The notes under the pieces are model-generated. The model ran no database searches. It was not told where the DNA came from and saw only the letters and a list, made by a program, of their open reading frames with translations. Below, in pieces: positions 1 through 6,442 of a stretch of DNA of 11,263 bases. Each line of letters starts with the position of its first letter. The first letter of the stretch is position 1. Source of the stretch: Planctomycetota bacterium (GTDB lineage: Bacteria > Planctomycetota > Planctomycetia > Pirellulales > Pirellulaceae); the NCBI GenBank assembly GCA_024277285.1, contig JAJRVM010000270.1:1-11263 (forward strand), written 5' to 3'. Made by a program: the position numbers and the translations under genes.

Positions 1-135
1 ACCAGTCTCCCACGCCGAACCATCCGCCGGTGCACCATCGTAATTACCGTGCCAACGATCCGCACACCATTCCCATACATTCCCGTGCATATCGTACAAG
101 CCAAACGCGTTCGGCTTCTTCCGCCCCACTGCGTG
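1..135. repeat. Terminal direct repeat, left copy (135 bp)
   Basis: These bases are identical, base for base, to 11129-11263. They lie inside the FGE-like reading frame on the minus strand, over the conserved segment around the GNVWEW motif. An exact terminal repeat can mean a circular molecule or a tandem duplication read past its join. It can also mean two FGE paralogues that share a recently copied segment, which is a place where assemblies tend to stop. Confidence 0.97.
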
Positions 136-327
136 CGCGTATTTTTCGCCTTTGGAATACGCATTGCCGGCGTACCACGCATAGTCACTCAGACGTGAGG
201 CGTCATCGCCAAAGTAGTATGCCGTTGTCGTTCCACCCCGACACGCGTATTCCCACTCGCCCTCCGTCGGCAGGCGATACGTACGGCCCTCTTTCAGGCT
301 CAGTTTCTCGCAAAACGCCACGAGCGG
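1..327 (-). pseudogene. FGE-sulfatase (SUMF1) domain fragment, 5' truncated, runs off the window
   Basis: Read from 327 down to 1, the frame gives the middle of a formylglycine-generating-enzyme-like domain: [19 protein letters not shown], then [20 protein letters not shown], then [20 protein letters not shown]. These are the usual SUMF1 blocks in the usual order. Homology stops upstream of about 321, and an in-frame stop (TAG on the minus strand, 328-330) follows within three codons. The normal SWEDA lead-in and the whole N-terminal half are missing, so this is a truncated gene with no visible start. If base 1 is joined to base 11129, the frame continues into the C-terminal piece at 10988-11128. 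Domains of this type are often attached to kinases or exported proteins in planctomycetes and need not be catalytic. I am sure of the domain, less sure whether the gene is dead or rearranged. Confidence 0.8.
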
Positions 328-639
328 CTACTGGCGACGTGATCGAGGCGGAAGCGTTTTCTCGTCATGCGATAAGATACGGAGGCCATGAATTCGCCTT
401 CGGCGGTTGCTACATTCCGCTATCTTGCTCAGGCATATCGTTTCCGGGAACCTGGTTGTACGAAGACACTTGCTGAGGCCGGTACCCGTGCCATTCTATC
501 ATCGGCCAATCGGTAATAGAAGAAGAGGCCGATTCGGACCGGTGAGGACTTGGCCAGCCTGTTGTTCATGACTCGCAGCGCGAGGTGTCTCGCCCGCGTC
601 CCGCATCGCCGCTCACGTTCTGCGATGGACCGACTCTAT

Positions 640-693
640 ACCTTTCGGGTTTGGCCCTGTAACAGCACCTTTCGGGTTTGGCCCTGTAACAGC
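640..693. repeat. 27-bp perfect tandem duplication
   Basis: Two exact copies lie head to tail at 640-666 and 667-693. The unit begins ACCTTTCGGG and ends CCCTGTAACAGC. There is no third copy, so this is a simple duplication and not a longer array. No gene is seen across it. Confidence 0.95.
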
Positions 694-780
694 GCCGCGA
701 ACGCGCAACTTGCCGGCGAAGACTAAAATACTGCGAACAGAACAGACTCTGGTATCACACTTCTTTTTTGCCCGTCATTT

Positions 781-843
781 TCTTTGCCCTTTAGGGAGAA
801 CAACCAGAACGCCGTCCGCTTCGCGATGGGAGCAGGGCAAAGA
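781..843. repeat. Perfect 10-bp inverted repeat, 43-bp spacer
   Basis: TCTTTGCCCT at 781-790 is the exact reverse complement of AGGGCAAAGA at 834-843. The right arm ends five bases before the ATG at 849 that opens the SH3-like remnant. It could be an operator, a stem-loop in a leader, or the trace of a small insertion. The flanks do not show a clear target duplication. Confidence 0.6.
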
Positions 844-848
844 AGATT

Positions 849-1088
849 ATGGGCAACAAAAAGCCGGTAGATCGCTTTCCGACCAGCAGCTGTTCAGCAA
901 TTATCGAGTGCAACGCGGAGACTCGGTCCAAGATTCGAGGCAAGTTACGAGCCGGAACTCGTCTTAACGCGCTCAAAGTCAAGGGGAGTTGGATCGCTGT
1001 CTCACAGTCTCGCGCGAAGGAGTCTGGCTGGCTGTTAGGCTTAGGGGAGGTTGTCTCCGGTTGGGTGCACTCGAGGGATGTCATCAAA
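849..1088 (+). pseudogene. SH3-like domain fragment of an exported protein
   Basis: The plus frame from ATG 849 reads MGNKKPVDRFPT, later RAGTRLNALKVKGSWIAVS, then [12 protein letters not shown] ending near 1088. The pattern (basic turn, hydrophobic strand, GSWIAV, GWVHSRD) matches the bacterial SH3-like repeats seen in secreted planctomycete proteins. It resembles residues 45-91 of the intact protein encoded at 1875-3134 (VRGNWVAL, then RGWVKNADIM). No signal peptide precedes it, since a stop lies in frame at 792-794. Past about 1088 the frame runs antisense through an FGE-like pseudogene. It is therefore a gene piece cut at both ends. The AAGAAG before the ATG could act as a ribosome site, but I do not think this is a functional gene. 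Confidence 0.55.
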
Positions 1089-1648
1089 CCATGCGTAGCC
1101 TTCCAAACGCGAATCATCGTCACCGAAATGGTAAACCGTCGTTGTCCCTGCTCGACAGGCATATTCCCACTCGGCTTCGTAGGCAGACGGTACGTTTTGC
1201 TCTCTTTGCGGCTCAATTTCTGGCAGAACTTGACCGCGTCATCCCAACTTATGTAGCTCGCAGCATAACCGTGACCCTCCTTTACGAAGCTCTTGCCACT
1301 CCACGGTTGAGTGTCCATGAGCGATGCGTACTGGTCTTGAGTCACTTCCGTTTCGCTTAGGTAAAATGGTCGCGTGATGCGCACCTTGTGCTGGGGGCGT
1401 TCATCACCATCAGCGTCACCGTCCGATTTCGGCGACCCCATCATGAACTCACCGGGTGGGATCAGTACCAGCTTCATTTTTTGGGACGCACCGAGCTGAA
1501 CGCTGATGTCTTGCGGGATATTCCGTAACGTTTCGCAATCAAAGCGCAGCGATGATAGGACAATACGATTACGAAACTGGACCGCATTGTCAGTGCAGTG
1601 CGAGGCTTGCCAGCATTGTGTCTTGGGCAACATCTTGGATAACAGCAC
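1041..1648 (-). pseudogene. FGE-sulfatase (SUMF1) domain pseudogene: frameshifted and 3' truncated
   Basis: From the start side, the minus strand gives KMKLVLIPPGEFMMGSPKS, then YLSETEVTQDQYASLM, then [15 protein letters not shown] and TYRLPT. This is the N-terminal half of an FGE-like domain in correct order. At about 1178 one C is missing on the plus strand compared with the related copy at 1-327. Restoring it gives [20 protein letters not shown], then [12 protein letters not shown], after which homology ends at about 1080. The restored frame meets TAA at 1041-1043. Without the repair the frame runs on as unrelated residues to about 791. The second half, including GNVWEW and RGGSW, is absent. 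The reading frame opens with GTG at 1648 without a ribosome site, so the original start may also be lost. Two independent lesions make it a pseudogene. Confidence 0.8.
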
Positions 1649-1697
1649 AAGTTCTTATCGGTTGAGTCGATTGCCGCAAGTAATTTGGTGAAGGATT

Positions 1698-1718
1698 CCT
1701 GCGGGCTTTTCCCGCAGG
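1698..1718. other. Hairpin between the SH3-like gene and the FGE pseudogene
   Basis: CCTGCGGG (1698-1705) pairs with CCCGCAGG (1711-1718) around a 5-base loop. A second, weaker stem, AACCAC/GTGGTT, lies at 1788-1804. Both are downstream of the minus-strand gene that ends at 1875 and could stop or process its transcript. Neither is followed by a T-run on the minus strand, so a standard intrinsic terminator is not shown. The rest of 1649-1874 holds nothing I recognise. Confidence 0.45.
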
Positions 1719-1874
1719 TGAACGAGTTTGACAGGCTAAGAAACGAGGAGGGGTGAACTCGTGTCTAGCCCAACAAACTTCTTCGCCAACCACGCAAGGT
1801 GGTTAGGGGCGATCAGCAAGCAGCCAGGCAGCAATCCATGCCAATTGCAGATGGCGGCAACATTACGAACATTT

Positions 1875-3134
1875 TCATTGTGCGGGTTTCGTACTCGGAG
1901 TTGCCGACGACTTCTCTTTCTTTCTCTTCTTCTCTTCCTTCTTGCGAGCGTCTTCTGCTCGTTTCATGTAGATGGCATCGCGGTCTTTTTCTACCTTGTC
2001 TGCCCATCCGCTGTTGGGGAACTTGGCCAGAAACCATTCGTGGCGATCGAGCGGCGAGTCGGCGCCGCTGAACAATACCGTCATTGTCCCGTCTTTCTGC
2101 GTTTCAACGCTCGTTTCCGGAGTTGTAATTCGCGTCTGCAGCTTGCCGTTGGGACGCACTCGCAGCGTATAGCAGCCGGCATCGCGTACCGACTGGTCCT
2201 TGTTCTTACTGCCGCGAAATGAAAAACTGAAAAACGCGGAGACTGGTGCCTCCATGGAACCGCTCTGGATCCGTATCACGCGGTATTGCCGGTTCGGGTC
2301 CGTATTGGCCAGGAAGAAATACCCGTCACGATCGGTGGGCACCGCAACGGTCTTGGCATTGCTGTCATTATCTTTTTCGAAGATCTCAATGACAACATCA
2401 TACTGTTTGCGGAACCGCCCGTTGCGGCCTTCGTAATTGTCGAATTCCAGAGTTGCCTGGCCAATTAACAGTCCTCGTCCGGTTCTTGGTTTCTCTGGTT
2501 TCGGGTCTTTACGGCAATAGGCCAACGAATATTCAATCGACTGGCCGCCGTTTGCGCCGCCGTCGGGAAAAGAGGTATTATCGATCAAGACATAATACTG
2601 TTCGTTGTTGGGTGGAGCCCACTCGAAACTACCACTTGAGCTATTCAACTCGCGGAAACGGCTCGACATCTGTCCACTGCCGTTTTTTGCGACCCATTTT
2701 AAGGCCGACAACCCCTCTTCGCTTATCACGAATATGTCCACGGGATGGCTGATGCGATAAACAACGGTCACTGGCAAACTCTTGGGCAGCTTGAGGAATT
2801 GCGACTGGTTGTGTGTCAGGCTGTCTTTCGTGGCGTACAACGCGCGGTACTCTCGTCCAATTTTCATGATATCCGCGTTTTTGACCCAACCACGGACGTC
2901 CTGTCCATCGACTTTCTCTCGCAAGGCCACCCAGTTGCCGCGCACTTCGTCAACACGGAAGTTGGTTGCCGAATCAAGTGTTCGCACGCGGTTTGTGCCG
3001 CTCATCAAACCCGTTTCCGCCGTTGTCACGACATAATCACCGGCTGAATACCATTCGGCCCTTGCACCACTCGTGCCAAGAACAACGAGTGCGAAGGTTC
3101 CAAGTACGCACGGTTTCATTCTCGGCGTTTTCAT
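1875..3134 (-). CDS. Exported SH3-like domain protein with lysine-rich C-terminal tail
   Basis: The protein has 419 residues if started at ATG 3134. AAAGGAA lies about six bases upstream of that codon, whereas an in-frame ATG at 3152 has no such site. Residues 1-26 (MKTPRMKPCVLGTFALVVLG, then TSGARA before EWY) form a signal peptide. Residues 45-91 (RVRTLDSATNFRVDEVRGNW, RGWVKNADIM) look like a bacterial SH3 domain. Residues about 125-210 form a beta-rich segment with EQYYVLIDNTSFPDG, which resembles a GOLD-like or PPC-like sandwich. A later segment (KQYDVVIEIFEKD, then DGYFFLANTDPNRQYRV) is also beta-rich. The end is strongly charged (RKKEEKKRKKEKS). It probably works outside the cytoplasm in binding, with no enzyme motif seen. 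A related SH3 piece lies on the other strand at 849-1088. The domain calls beyond SH3 are tentative. Confidence 0.85.
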   Translation of the reverse strand: MKTPRMKPCVLGTFALVVLGTSGARAEWYSAGDYVVTTAETGLMSGTNRVRTLDSATNFRVDEVRGNWVALREKVDGQDVRGWVKNADIMKIGREYRALYATKDSLTHNQSQFLKLPKSLPVTVVYRISHPVDIFVISEEGLSALKWVAKNGSGQMSSRFRELNSSSGSFEWAPPNNEQYYVLIDNTSFPDGGANGGQSIEYSLAYCRKDPKPEKPRTGRGLLIGQATLEFDNYEGRNGRFRKQYDVVIEIFEKDNDSNAKTVAVPTDRDGYFFLANTDPNRQYRVIRIQSGSMEAPVSAFFSFSFRGSKNKDQSVRDAGCYTLRVRPNGKLQTRITTPETSVETQKDGTMTVLFSGADSPLDRHEWFLAKFPNSGWADKVEKDRDAIYMKRAEDARKKEEKKRKKEKSSATPSTKPAQ

Positions 3135-3699
3135 ATTCAGTTCCTTTCGCATAATCGGATGATTGAGTTGAGTCGCCGGAGACGCCTGAGTTCGTTCTTG
3201 GAACGCGTTACAATTGTCGCTCGACCCACGGTACGCTCTGGCACCCGCATGGCTTTCCGGCGGCTGTTTTGTATCAAGGTCTTACGCGCCGTCGGTTACC
3301 GTCGGCACCGATCGAGGTCACAAGAACTCGCGCAACGCTTTGTGTCGTTCCAACGGATGTTATTGCCGACGTCATAGTCTCAAGGCGGATTGGCCGTGCC
3401 GGTGGTTCAGGGATTTGAAGAAAATCCAGAGTTTCCTGGTGGACCTGCGGGCAATGCCGGCATTGGCGCGACATGTTTGTCTTCCGCGACTTGCCGCCGC
3501 CTGTCGCTTTGCGACAATTACTGTCCCAGCTGTGAATGCAACGACCGGCTTCTCGGAAAACAACGGGGCCTCGACCCCACGTCAAAGCAGTTCGGAAGCG
3601 AACCGGTTGGGGGAGATGATCACGGTATGCAGATCGGGAGAATCGGTCGATCGACGCGAGCGGAGATGCATTGAGGTCTTGTTGCCTTGCCAGGTGACT
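3135..3699. other. Spacer between the hydrolase and SH3-like genes, containing a dispersed repeat
   Basis: This 565-bp gap must hold the promoter of the SH3-like gene at its left end, but I cannot point to convincing -35 and -10 boxes. Positions about 3285-3512 belong to a dispersed repeat listed separately. The remaining bases, 3513-3699, show nothing I recognise. Open frames in this gap are not supported by any family resemblance. Confidence 0.55.
3285..3512. repeat. Dispersed repeat, copy A
   Basis: This stretch aligns with about 10432-10657. The anchors are a 24-base identical block (3304-3327 and 10451-10474), an 18-base identical block (3393-3410 and 10540-10557), and weaker similarity between and beyond them, including CTTCCGCGACTTGCCGCCGC against CTTCTGCGATCTGCTGCCGC. 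Both copies have the same orientation. On the minus strand the two copies stay open in the same frame and share RVLVTSIGA and EPPAR, so an old coding origin is possible. The edges are approximate. Confidence 0.75.
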
Positions 3700-4473
3700 T
3701 CACCCGGTTCGCAGTCCTTTGACAAAGTCGGCCAATGCCTCGAAGTATTCTGTGCGATTCCATGCCATGATCGAATTGTGGTCACCCACTGGATATCGAA
3801 TGAGCCGTTTTTGCGAGCTGTTTGACCAGTGCAGATTCCGTTCGGCGTGAGAAATGTCGATCAGATGGTCATTTTCAGTATGCATGATCAAGAGAGGGCC
3901 GGAGAATGCAGCGAGCTTTTGTCGGTTATCGAAGTACTTCTTTATTTCGACCGCGACCTGATGTTCGTCAATTCCGGCCGCTGTCAGGAGTGCGCGTGTG
4001 AGGAATCGTTCAGCAGGATCGGCGATCCCGCTTTCGAGGATCAAGCCTGCAATGTTGGGTTGGCGGTACGCTAGTTCGATGGCGTAAAGAGAGCCAATGG
4101 AACGTCCAAAGGCAATGACTTGCTGTGAGGCGATTCCCGCTTCACGCATGATCGCCTCGCCGTCGCCAAGCATAGATACCAGTTGAGCCTTTCCGGTCGA
4201 TCCACCATATTCGCGATACTCAACAAATAGCGAATTGAGGCCCCGCTCTGCAAATTCGTCCGCCATATCCGGCAGGTAGTCGGCAACCGCCTCTCCGTTA
4301 CCGTGAAAGTAGATCAAGGTGTGACACTCCGGATCGACCACTCGCCGATAACAGGCCAGTTGAATCCCGTCGAATTGCACGATAAGTGGATCGACTACGG
4401 TGCGCGGTTGCGGAAAAAAGTAGCAGCCGCTGATAGCTGGAAGGTCGAGAATACTTGATACGGGATCGTTCAT
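3700..4473 (-). CDS. Alpha/beta hydrolase
   Basis: The 257-residue protein carries a full serine-hydrolase set. There is an oxyanion-type strand end LIYFHGNGE (53-61), the nucleophile elbow GRSIGS with Ser125, the acid in HTENDH with Asp202, and the base in VGDHNS with His232. The VEYREYGGSTGK segment (85-96) is typical of the ABHD13/ABHD17/FrsA-like branch. No signal peptide is seen, so it should be cytoplasmic. The substrate cannot be told from the sequence; an ester or thioester is likely from the fold. I chose ATG 4473 because GAGGTGA lies just upstream. The longer open frame continues to 4854 but overlaps the sigma-factor gene and has no family resemblance there. It lies 256 bp downstream of the ECF sigma factor on the same strand and could be its co-transcribed target, which is inference. 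Confidence 0.9.
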   Translation of the reverse strand: MNDPVSSILDLPAISGCYFFPQPRTVVDPLIVQFDGIQLACYRRVVDPECHTLIYFHGNGEAVADYLPDMADEFAERGLNSLFVEYREYGGSTGKAQLVSMLGDGEAIMREAGIASQQVIAFGRSIGSLYAIELAYRQPNIAGLILESGIADPAERFLTRALLTAAGIDEHQVAVEIKKYFDNRQKLAAFSGPLLIMHTENDHLIDISHAERNLHWSNSSQKRLIRYPVGDHNSIMAWNRTEYFEALADFVKGLRTG

Positions 4474-4594
4474 CGTCTTCACCTCATTCTTCCCCGACAT
4501 TGCGGCTGGGCACAGGCACGCCAGTATTGGCAATTCATTGTCAGATTTAACGGGTGACTCAGTCCTTACAGTTTTCAGCCCTGTTCCGTTTCCG

Positions 4595-4690
4595 TTACCA
4601 CGAGCGATTAATGGTGTGTCGCAGGTCTTCCAGTTGCTCATCTCTGTATTGTTCAGATGCGCGCAGCGCCTCTTTTTGGATGGCTTGCAT
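4595..4690 (-). CDS. Possible 31-residue protein between the sigma factor and the hydrolase
   Basis: ATG at 4690 opens a 31-codon frame beginning MQAIQKEALRASEQYRDEQL and ending RHTINRSW before TAA at 4595. GGAAAG lies six bases upstream of the ATG. The peptide is charged, contains no Cys or Gly, and would form a single amphipathic helix. It starts 40 bp after the sigma-factor stop on the same strand, which fits a small gene in the same transcript. A short open frame of this length can arise by chance and no family is recognised. Confidence 0.3.
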   Translation of the reverse strand: MQAIQKEALRASEQYRDEQLEDLRHTINRSW

Positions 4691-4729
4691 GGCGGTCTTT
4701 CCAATAAGTACGTTGTCGTTACAGGTACA

Positions 4730-5386
4730 TCAGGATGCCAAGAGTTTCGACAATCGCTTCTGAATGCGGAGCAACCGGTACTTGACAGCTTCTCGACCGA
4801 TCCCCAGCTTTTTTGCAATGTCGGATTCCGTGTGCCCCTGGAGTCGCAACGCAAGAATCTCGGGATATGGCGGAGCGAGATTCTCCAACACGATCCGCAC
4901 GATGTCCGAAATCAGATACCCCTTCAGCGTTAGCCGAAGGACACTCGATTCTGTCTCGTCCTGGCTGTTGAGCGCCTGTTCAATCGCCCAGCCGAGCGCG
5001 TCGGCTTGTGCCCTTGTCGGCTTCAAGTCTGGCAATTCACCTTCCACGTGCTCTTCTTTTTTAGGAGTCCGCTTTTGTGCCTCGTGGTACTCCACATGTT
5101 TCAGGATTTTTGTTCGGGCAATTTTTTGGAGCAGCTTCCAAAGTGCGCCGGTGTGTTTGAAATCAGTCTTTTCGTATCGGCCTCTTTCCACCGCCTGGAA
5201 AAAAGATTTCATGACCGAGACCGCGACGTCATCAGGATCTTCCCGGCTTCGATAACGTTTGTTCATCTCCCGTTCGACCAAGTGGCAGATACGGCTCCGA
5301 AACATCTCGTCCATCTCGAACCAGGCCGACTCGTTGCCGGCAATCACCCGCGCCGGCAGGGCGTCTTGGGATGGTGTATTGTTCAT
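4730..5386 (-). CDS. ECF-type RNA polymerase sigma factor
   Basis: The 218-residue protein has both sigma-70 regions of an ECF factor. Region 2 spans about residues 24-105 (EMFRSRICHLVEREMNKRY, then DPDDVAVSVMKSFFQAVERG, then GALWKLLQKIARTKILKHVE). Region 4 spans about 150-217, with PPYPEILALRLQGHTESDIA and GIGREAVKYRLLRIQKRLSK as the helix-turn-helix. The DPDDVAVSV and region 4 signatures resemble the sigma-factor groups expanded in planctomycetes. ATG 5386 gives a family-like length. Its upstream bases have no strong Shine-Dalgarno site. No anti-sigma gene is adjacent. It is the first gene of a minus-strand run with a possible small protein and the hydrolase, and it may control its own neighbourhood. 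That regulatory link is inference. Confidence 0.93.
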   Translation of the reverse strand: MNNTPSQDALPARVIAGNESAWFEMDEMFRSRICHLVEREMNKRYRSREDPDDVAVSVMKSFFQAVERGRYEKTDFKHTGALWKLLQKIARTKILKHVEYHEAQKRTPKKEEHVEGELPDLKPTRAQADALGWAIEQALNSQDETESSVLRLTLKGYLISDIVRIVLENLAPPYPEILALRLQGHTESDIAKKLGIGREAVKYRLLRIQKRLSKLLAS

Positions 5387-5701
5387 GCGTTTTCATTAAT
5401 AACAGCAGGTACACGAAAAAACTGAGGCATGACGACTCTCCCAATATAGGGACAGGATCGTAAAGGTTTTGCGGCCAATCCACGTGCTGGCCTCTCCCCG
5501 CTCAATATGTCAAGCCGAATATGGAAGCGTCTTGTTCCACAATTCTGCCAAGTTTTACGCGGCGATCGAGGTTAACCGGTACCAGGAATCTCAAATTGAG
5601 CAGTGTGAGGCGGTTCGCACTGCGTGCCCGGAGTGATGGCGTGGTGGATAGGTGTTCCGACGCGATGAATCAATCGAGAACGCGACTCCGTGTGAGCATG
5701 C
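5387..5701. other. Divergent spacer with the sigma-factor leader and a dispersed-repeat copy (D)
   Basis: The right part of this region, about 5640-5701, resembles 10730-10790, including the identical 13-mer CGTGTGAGCATGC (5689-5701 and 10778-10790). The left part must carry the sigma-factor promoter. CCCAATATAGGG at 5440-5451 is a near-palindrome about 60 bp upstream of the start codon and could be an operator, but this is weak. No gene is recognised in the region. Confidence 0.55.
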
Positions 5702-6137
5702 TGATTATATGAAAGAGGGGCGTCTCCCGATGTAGTCGAGTTTTCTAAATGTTTTCAAAACCCCTATTACCCAGGAGAGCCCTACGATGTTGTACCTCGG
5801 AATCGACCAGCACGCCAAGCAATTGACCATCGATTTGTCAAATGAAGAAGGTGACCTGGTGTTGCACCGACAAGTGAAGACGAAATGGAAATGCCTCAGG
5901 GAGTTTCTCGAAGAACTGAGGAAGCAGGCCGAGCCGGAAGGCGGCTACATGGCGATTGTGGAGGTCTGTGGTTTTAACAACTTCCTGATGGAGCTGCTCA
6001 AGGATTACGGCTGCGAACACGTGATCCTGGTGCAGCCGGATGGACGCAAGAAGCACAAGACCGACCGTCGTGATGCGCGATCGTTGCGGGACGCGCTGTG
6101 GATGAATCGAAAACGATTCTTGGAGGGGAAGCGACCG
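5702..6137 (+). mobile_element. IS110-family insertion sequence remnant
   Basis: A 436-bp piece containing the start of an IS110-type transposase interrupts a dispersed repeat. The left flank CGTGTGAGCATGC (5689-5701) and the right flank GCCTATCTTTACA (6138-6150) both recur at 10778-10790 and 10810-10822, where only 19 bp separate them. That second locus looks like an unoccupied relative of this site. IS110 elements are usually well over 1 kb, so most of this copy is gone, including the 3' end. It cannot move on its own. Confidence 0.75.
5787..6137 (+). pseudogene. IS110-family transposase, N-terminal RuvC-like DEDD domain only
   Basis: ATG 5787 has AGGAG nine bases upstream. The first 116 residues match the N-terminal DEDD catalytic domain of IS110-type transposases. 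The visible residues are Asp7 in LGIDQHAK, Glu59 in IVEVCG, and Asp93 and Asp96 in KTDRRDARSL. The stretch DALWMNRKRFLEGKR ends at 6134, after which the frame reads unrelated residues and stops at 6165-6167, inside a MITE-like element. The C-terminal domain with the catalytic serine is absent. In this family the enzyme works with a bridge RNA from a non-coding end of the element. Only 85 bp separate the left boundary from the start codon, and no bridge RNA can be assigned. The gene is inactive. Confidence 0.92.
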
Positions 6138-6155
6138 GCCTATCTTTACATTTTC

Positions 6156-6442
6156 GTAACGGTTTAGCCATCTGACGTGGGACGTGCACCCGAGTTCGTT
6201 TTCCATCGGTCGCCCCCCACCGCCTTGTGCGGTGGGTGCAGATGATTGGTACGCTACCCGTGACGTCCCATCTCCCCCCCCACATCCACGGCCTCTTTCC
6301 TCCCCGCCGCCGAAGGCGACGGGGAGGAAAGGGGGGGGGGAGTAGCTGGCATCGCGGGTAGCTCACCAGCCGTTTTCACCCATGGGACAAGCCCATGGGA
6401 GTCTCTGGAAAGCGATATTACTTCATTCGGCTAAACGGTTAC
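6156..6442. mobile_element. MITE-like palindromic element, full copy
   Basis: The 287-bp element is bounded by near-perfect terminal inverted repeats, GTAACGGTTTAGCC (6156-6169) and GGCTAAACGGTTAC (6429-6442), with one mismatch. Inside are three strong hairpins. CCCACCGC/GCGGTGGG lies at 6216-6236 with loop CTTGT. An 11-bp stem at 6295-6331 (CTTTCCTCCCC/GGGGAGGAAAG) extends through a GC-rich inner stem. CCCATGGG is repeated around ACAAG at 6379-6399. The two arms are themselves imperfect inverted repeats of each other, so nearly the whole element folds back on itself. It codes for nothing convincing. A second, reversed copy lies at 10006-10245. The transposase that would mobilise it is not in the window. 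No clear target-site duplication is seen. Confidence 0.85.

Larger units (their letters stand above)
331..848. other. Spacer without a recognisable gene
   Basis: No frame here shows a family I recognise. The plus frame that is open to 476 is mostly antisense to the FGE fragment. The region holds a perfect 7-bp inverted repeat ATCGGCC/GGCCGAT (501-507 and 527-533), a 27-bp tandem duplication (640-693) and a 10-bp inverted repeat (781-843). Together with truncated genes on both sides, it looks like rearranged DNA, not an ordinary promoter region. Confidence 0.6.

Noticed and set aside
30..476. Plus-strand open frame of 148 codons at the left end
   Set aside because: Up to about 327 it is the exact antisense of a well-supported FGE domain. 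The remaining part shows no family resemblance or ribosome site.
490..625. Plus-frame segment TGEDLASLLFMTRSAR that faintly recalls region 2 of planctomycete ECF sigma factors
   Set aside because: Two adjacent stop codons lie just upstream and only a few hydrophobic positions match, so a sigma-factor pseudogene cannot be claimed.
3214..3825. Plus-strand open frame of 203 codons
   Set aside because: It runs through the dispersed repeat and then antisense into the end of the hydrolase gene. Its residues look like random translation.
4538..5425. Long plus-strand open frames opposite the sigma factor
   Set aside because: They are antisense shadows of a sigma factor with clear region 2 and region 4 motifs.
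5702..5786. Possible bridge RNA in the non-coding end of the IS110 remnant
   Set aside because: Only 85 bp remain before the transposase start and no convincing two-loop fold is visible. The other end of the element is missing.
5998..6366. Minus-strand open frame across the IS110 fragment and MITE (and similar frames at 6395-6583, 9793-10053 and 10079-10438)
   Set aside because: These are translations of palindromic repeat DNA. They recur only because the element recurs.
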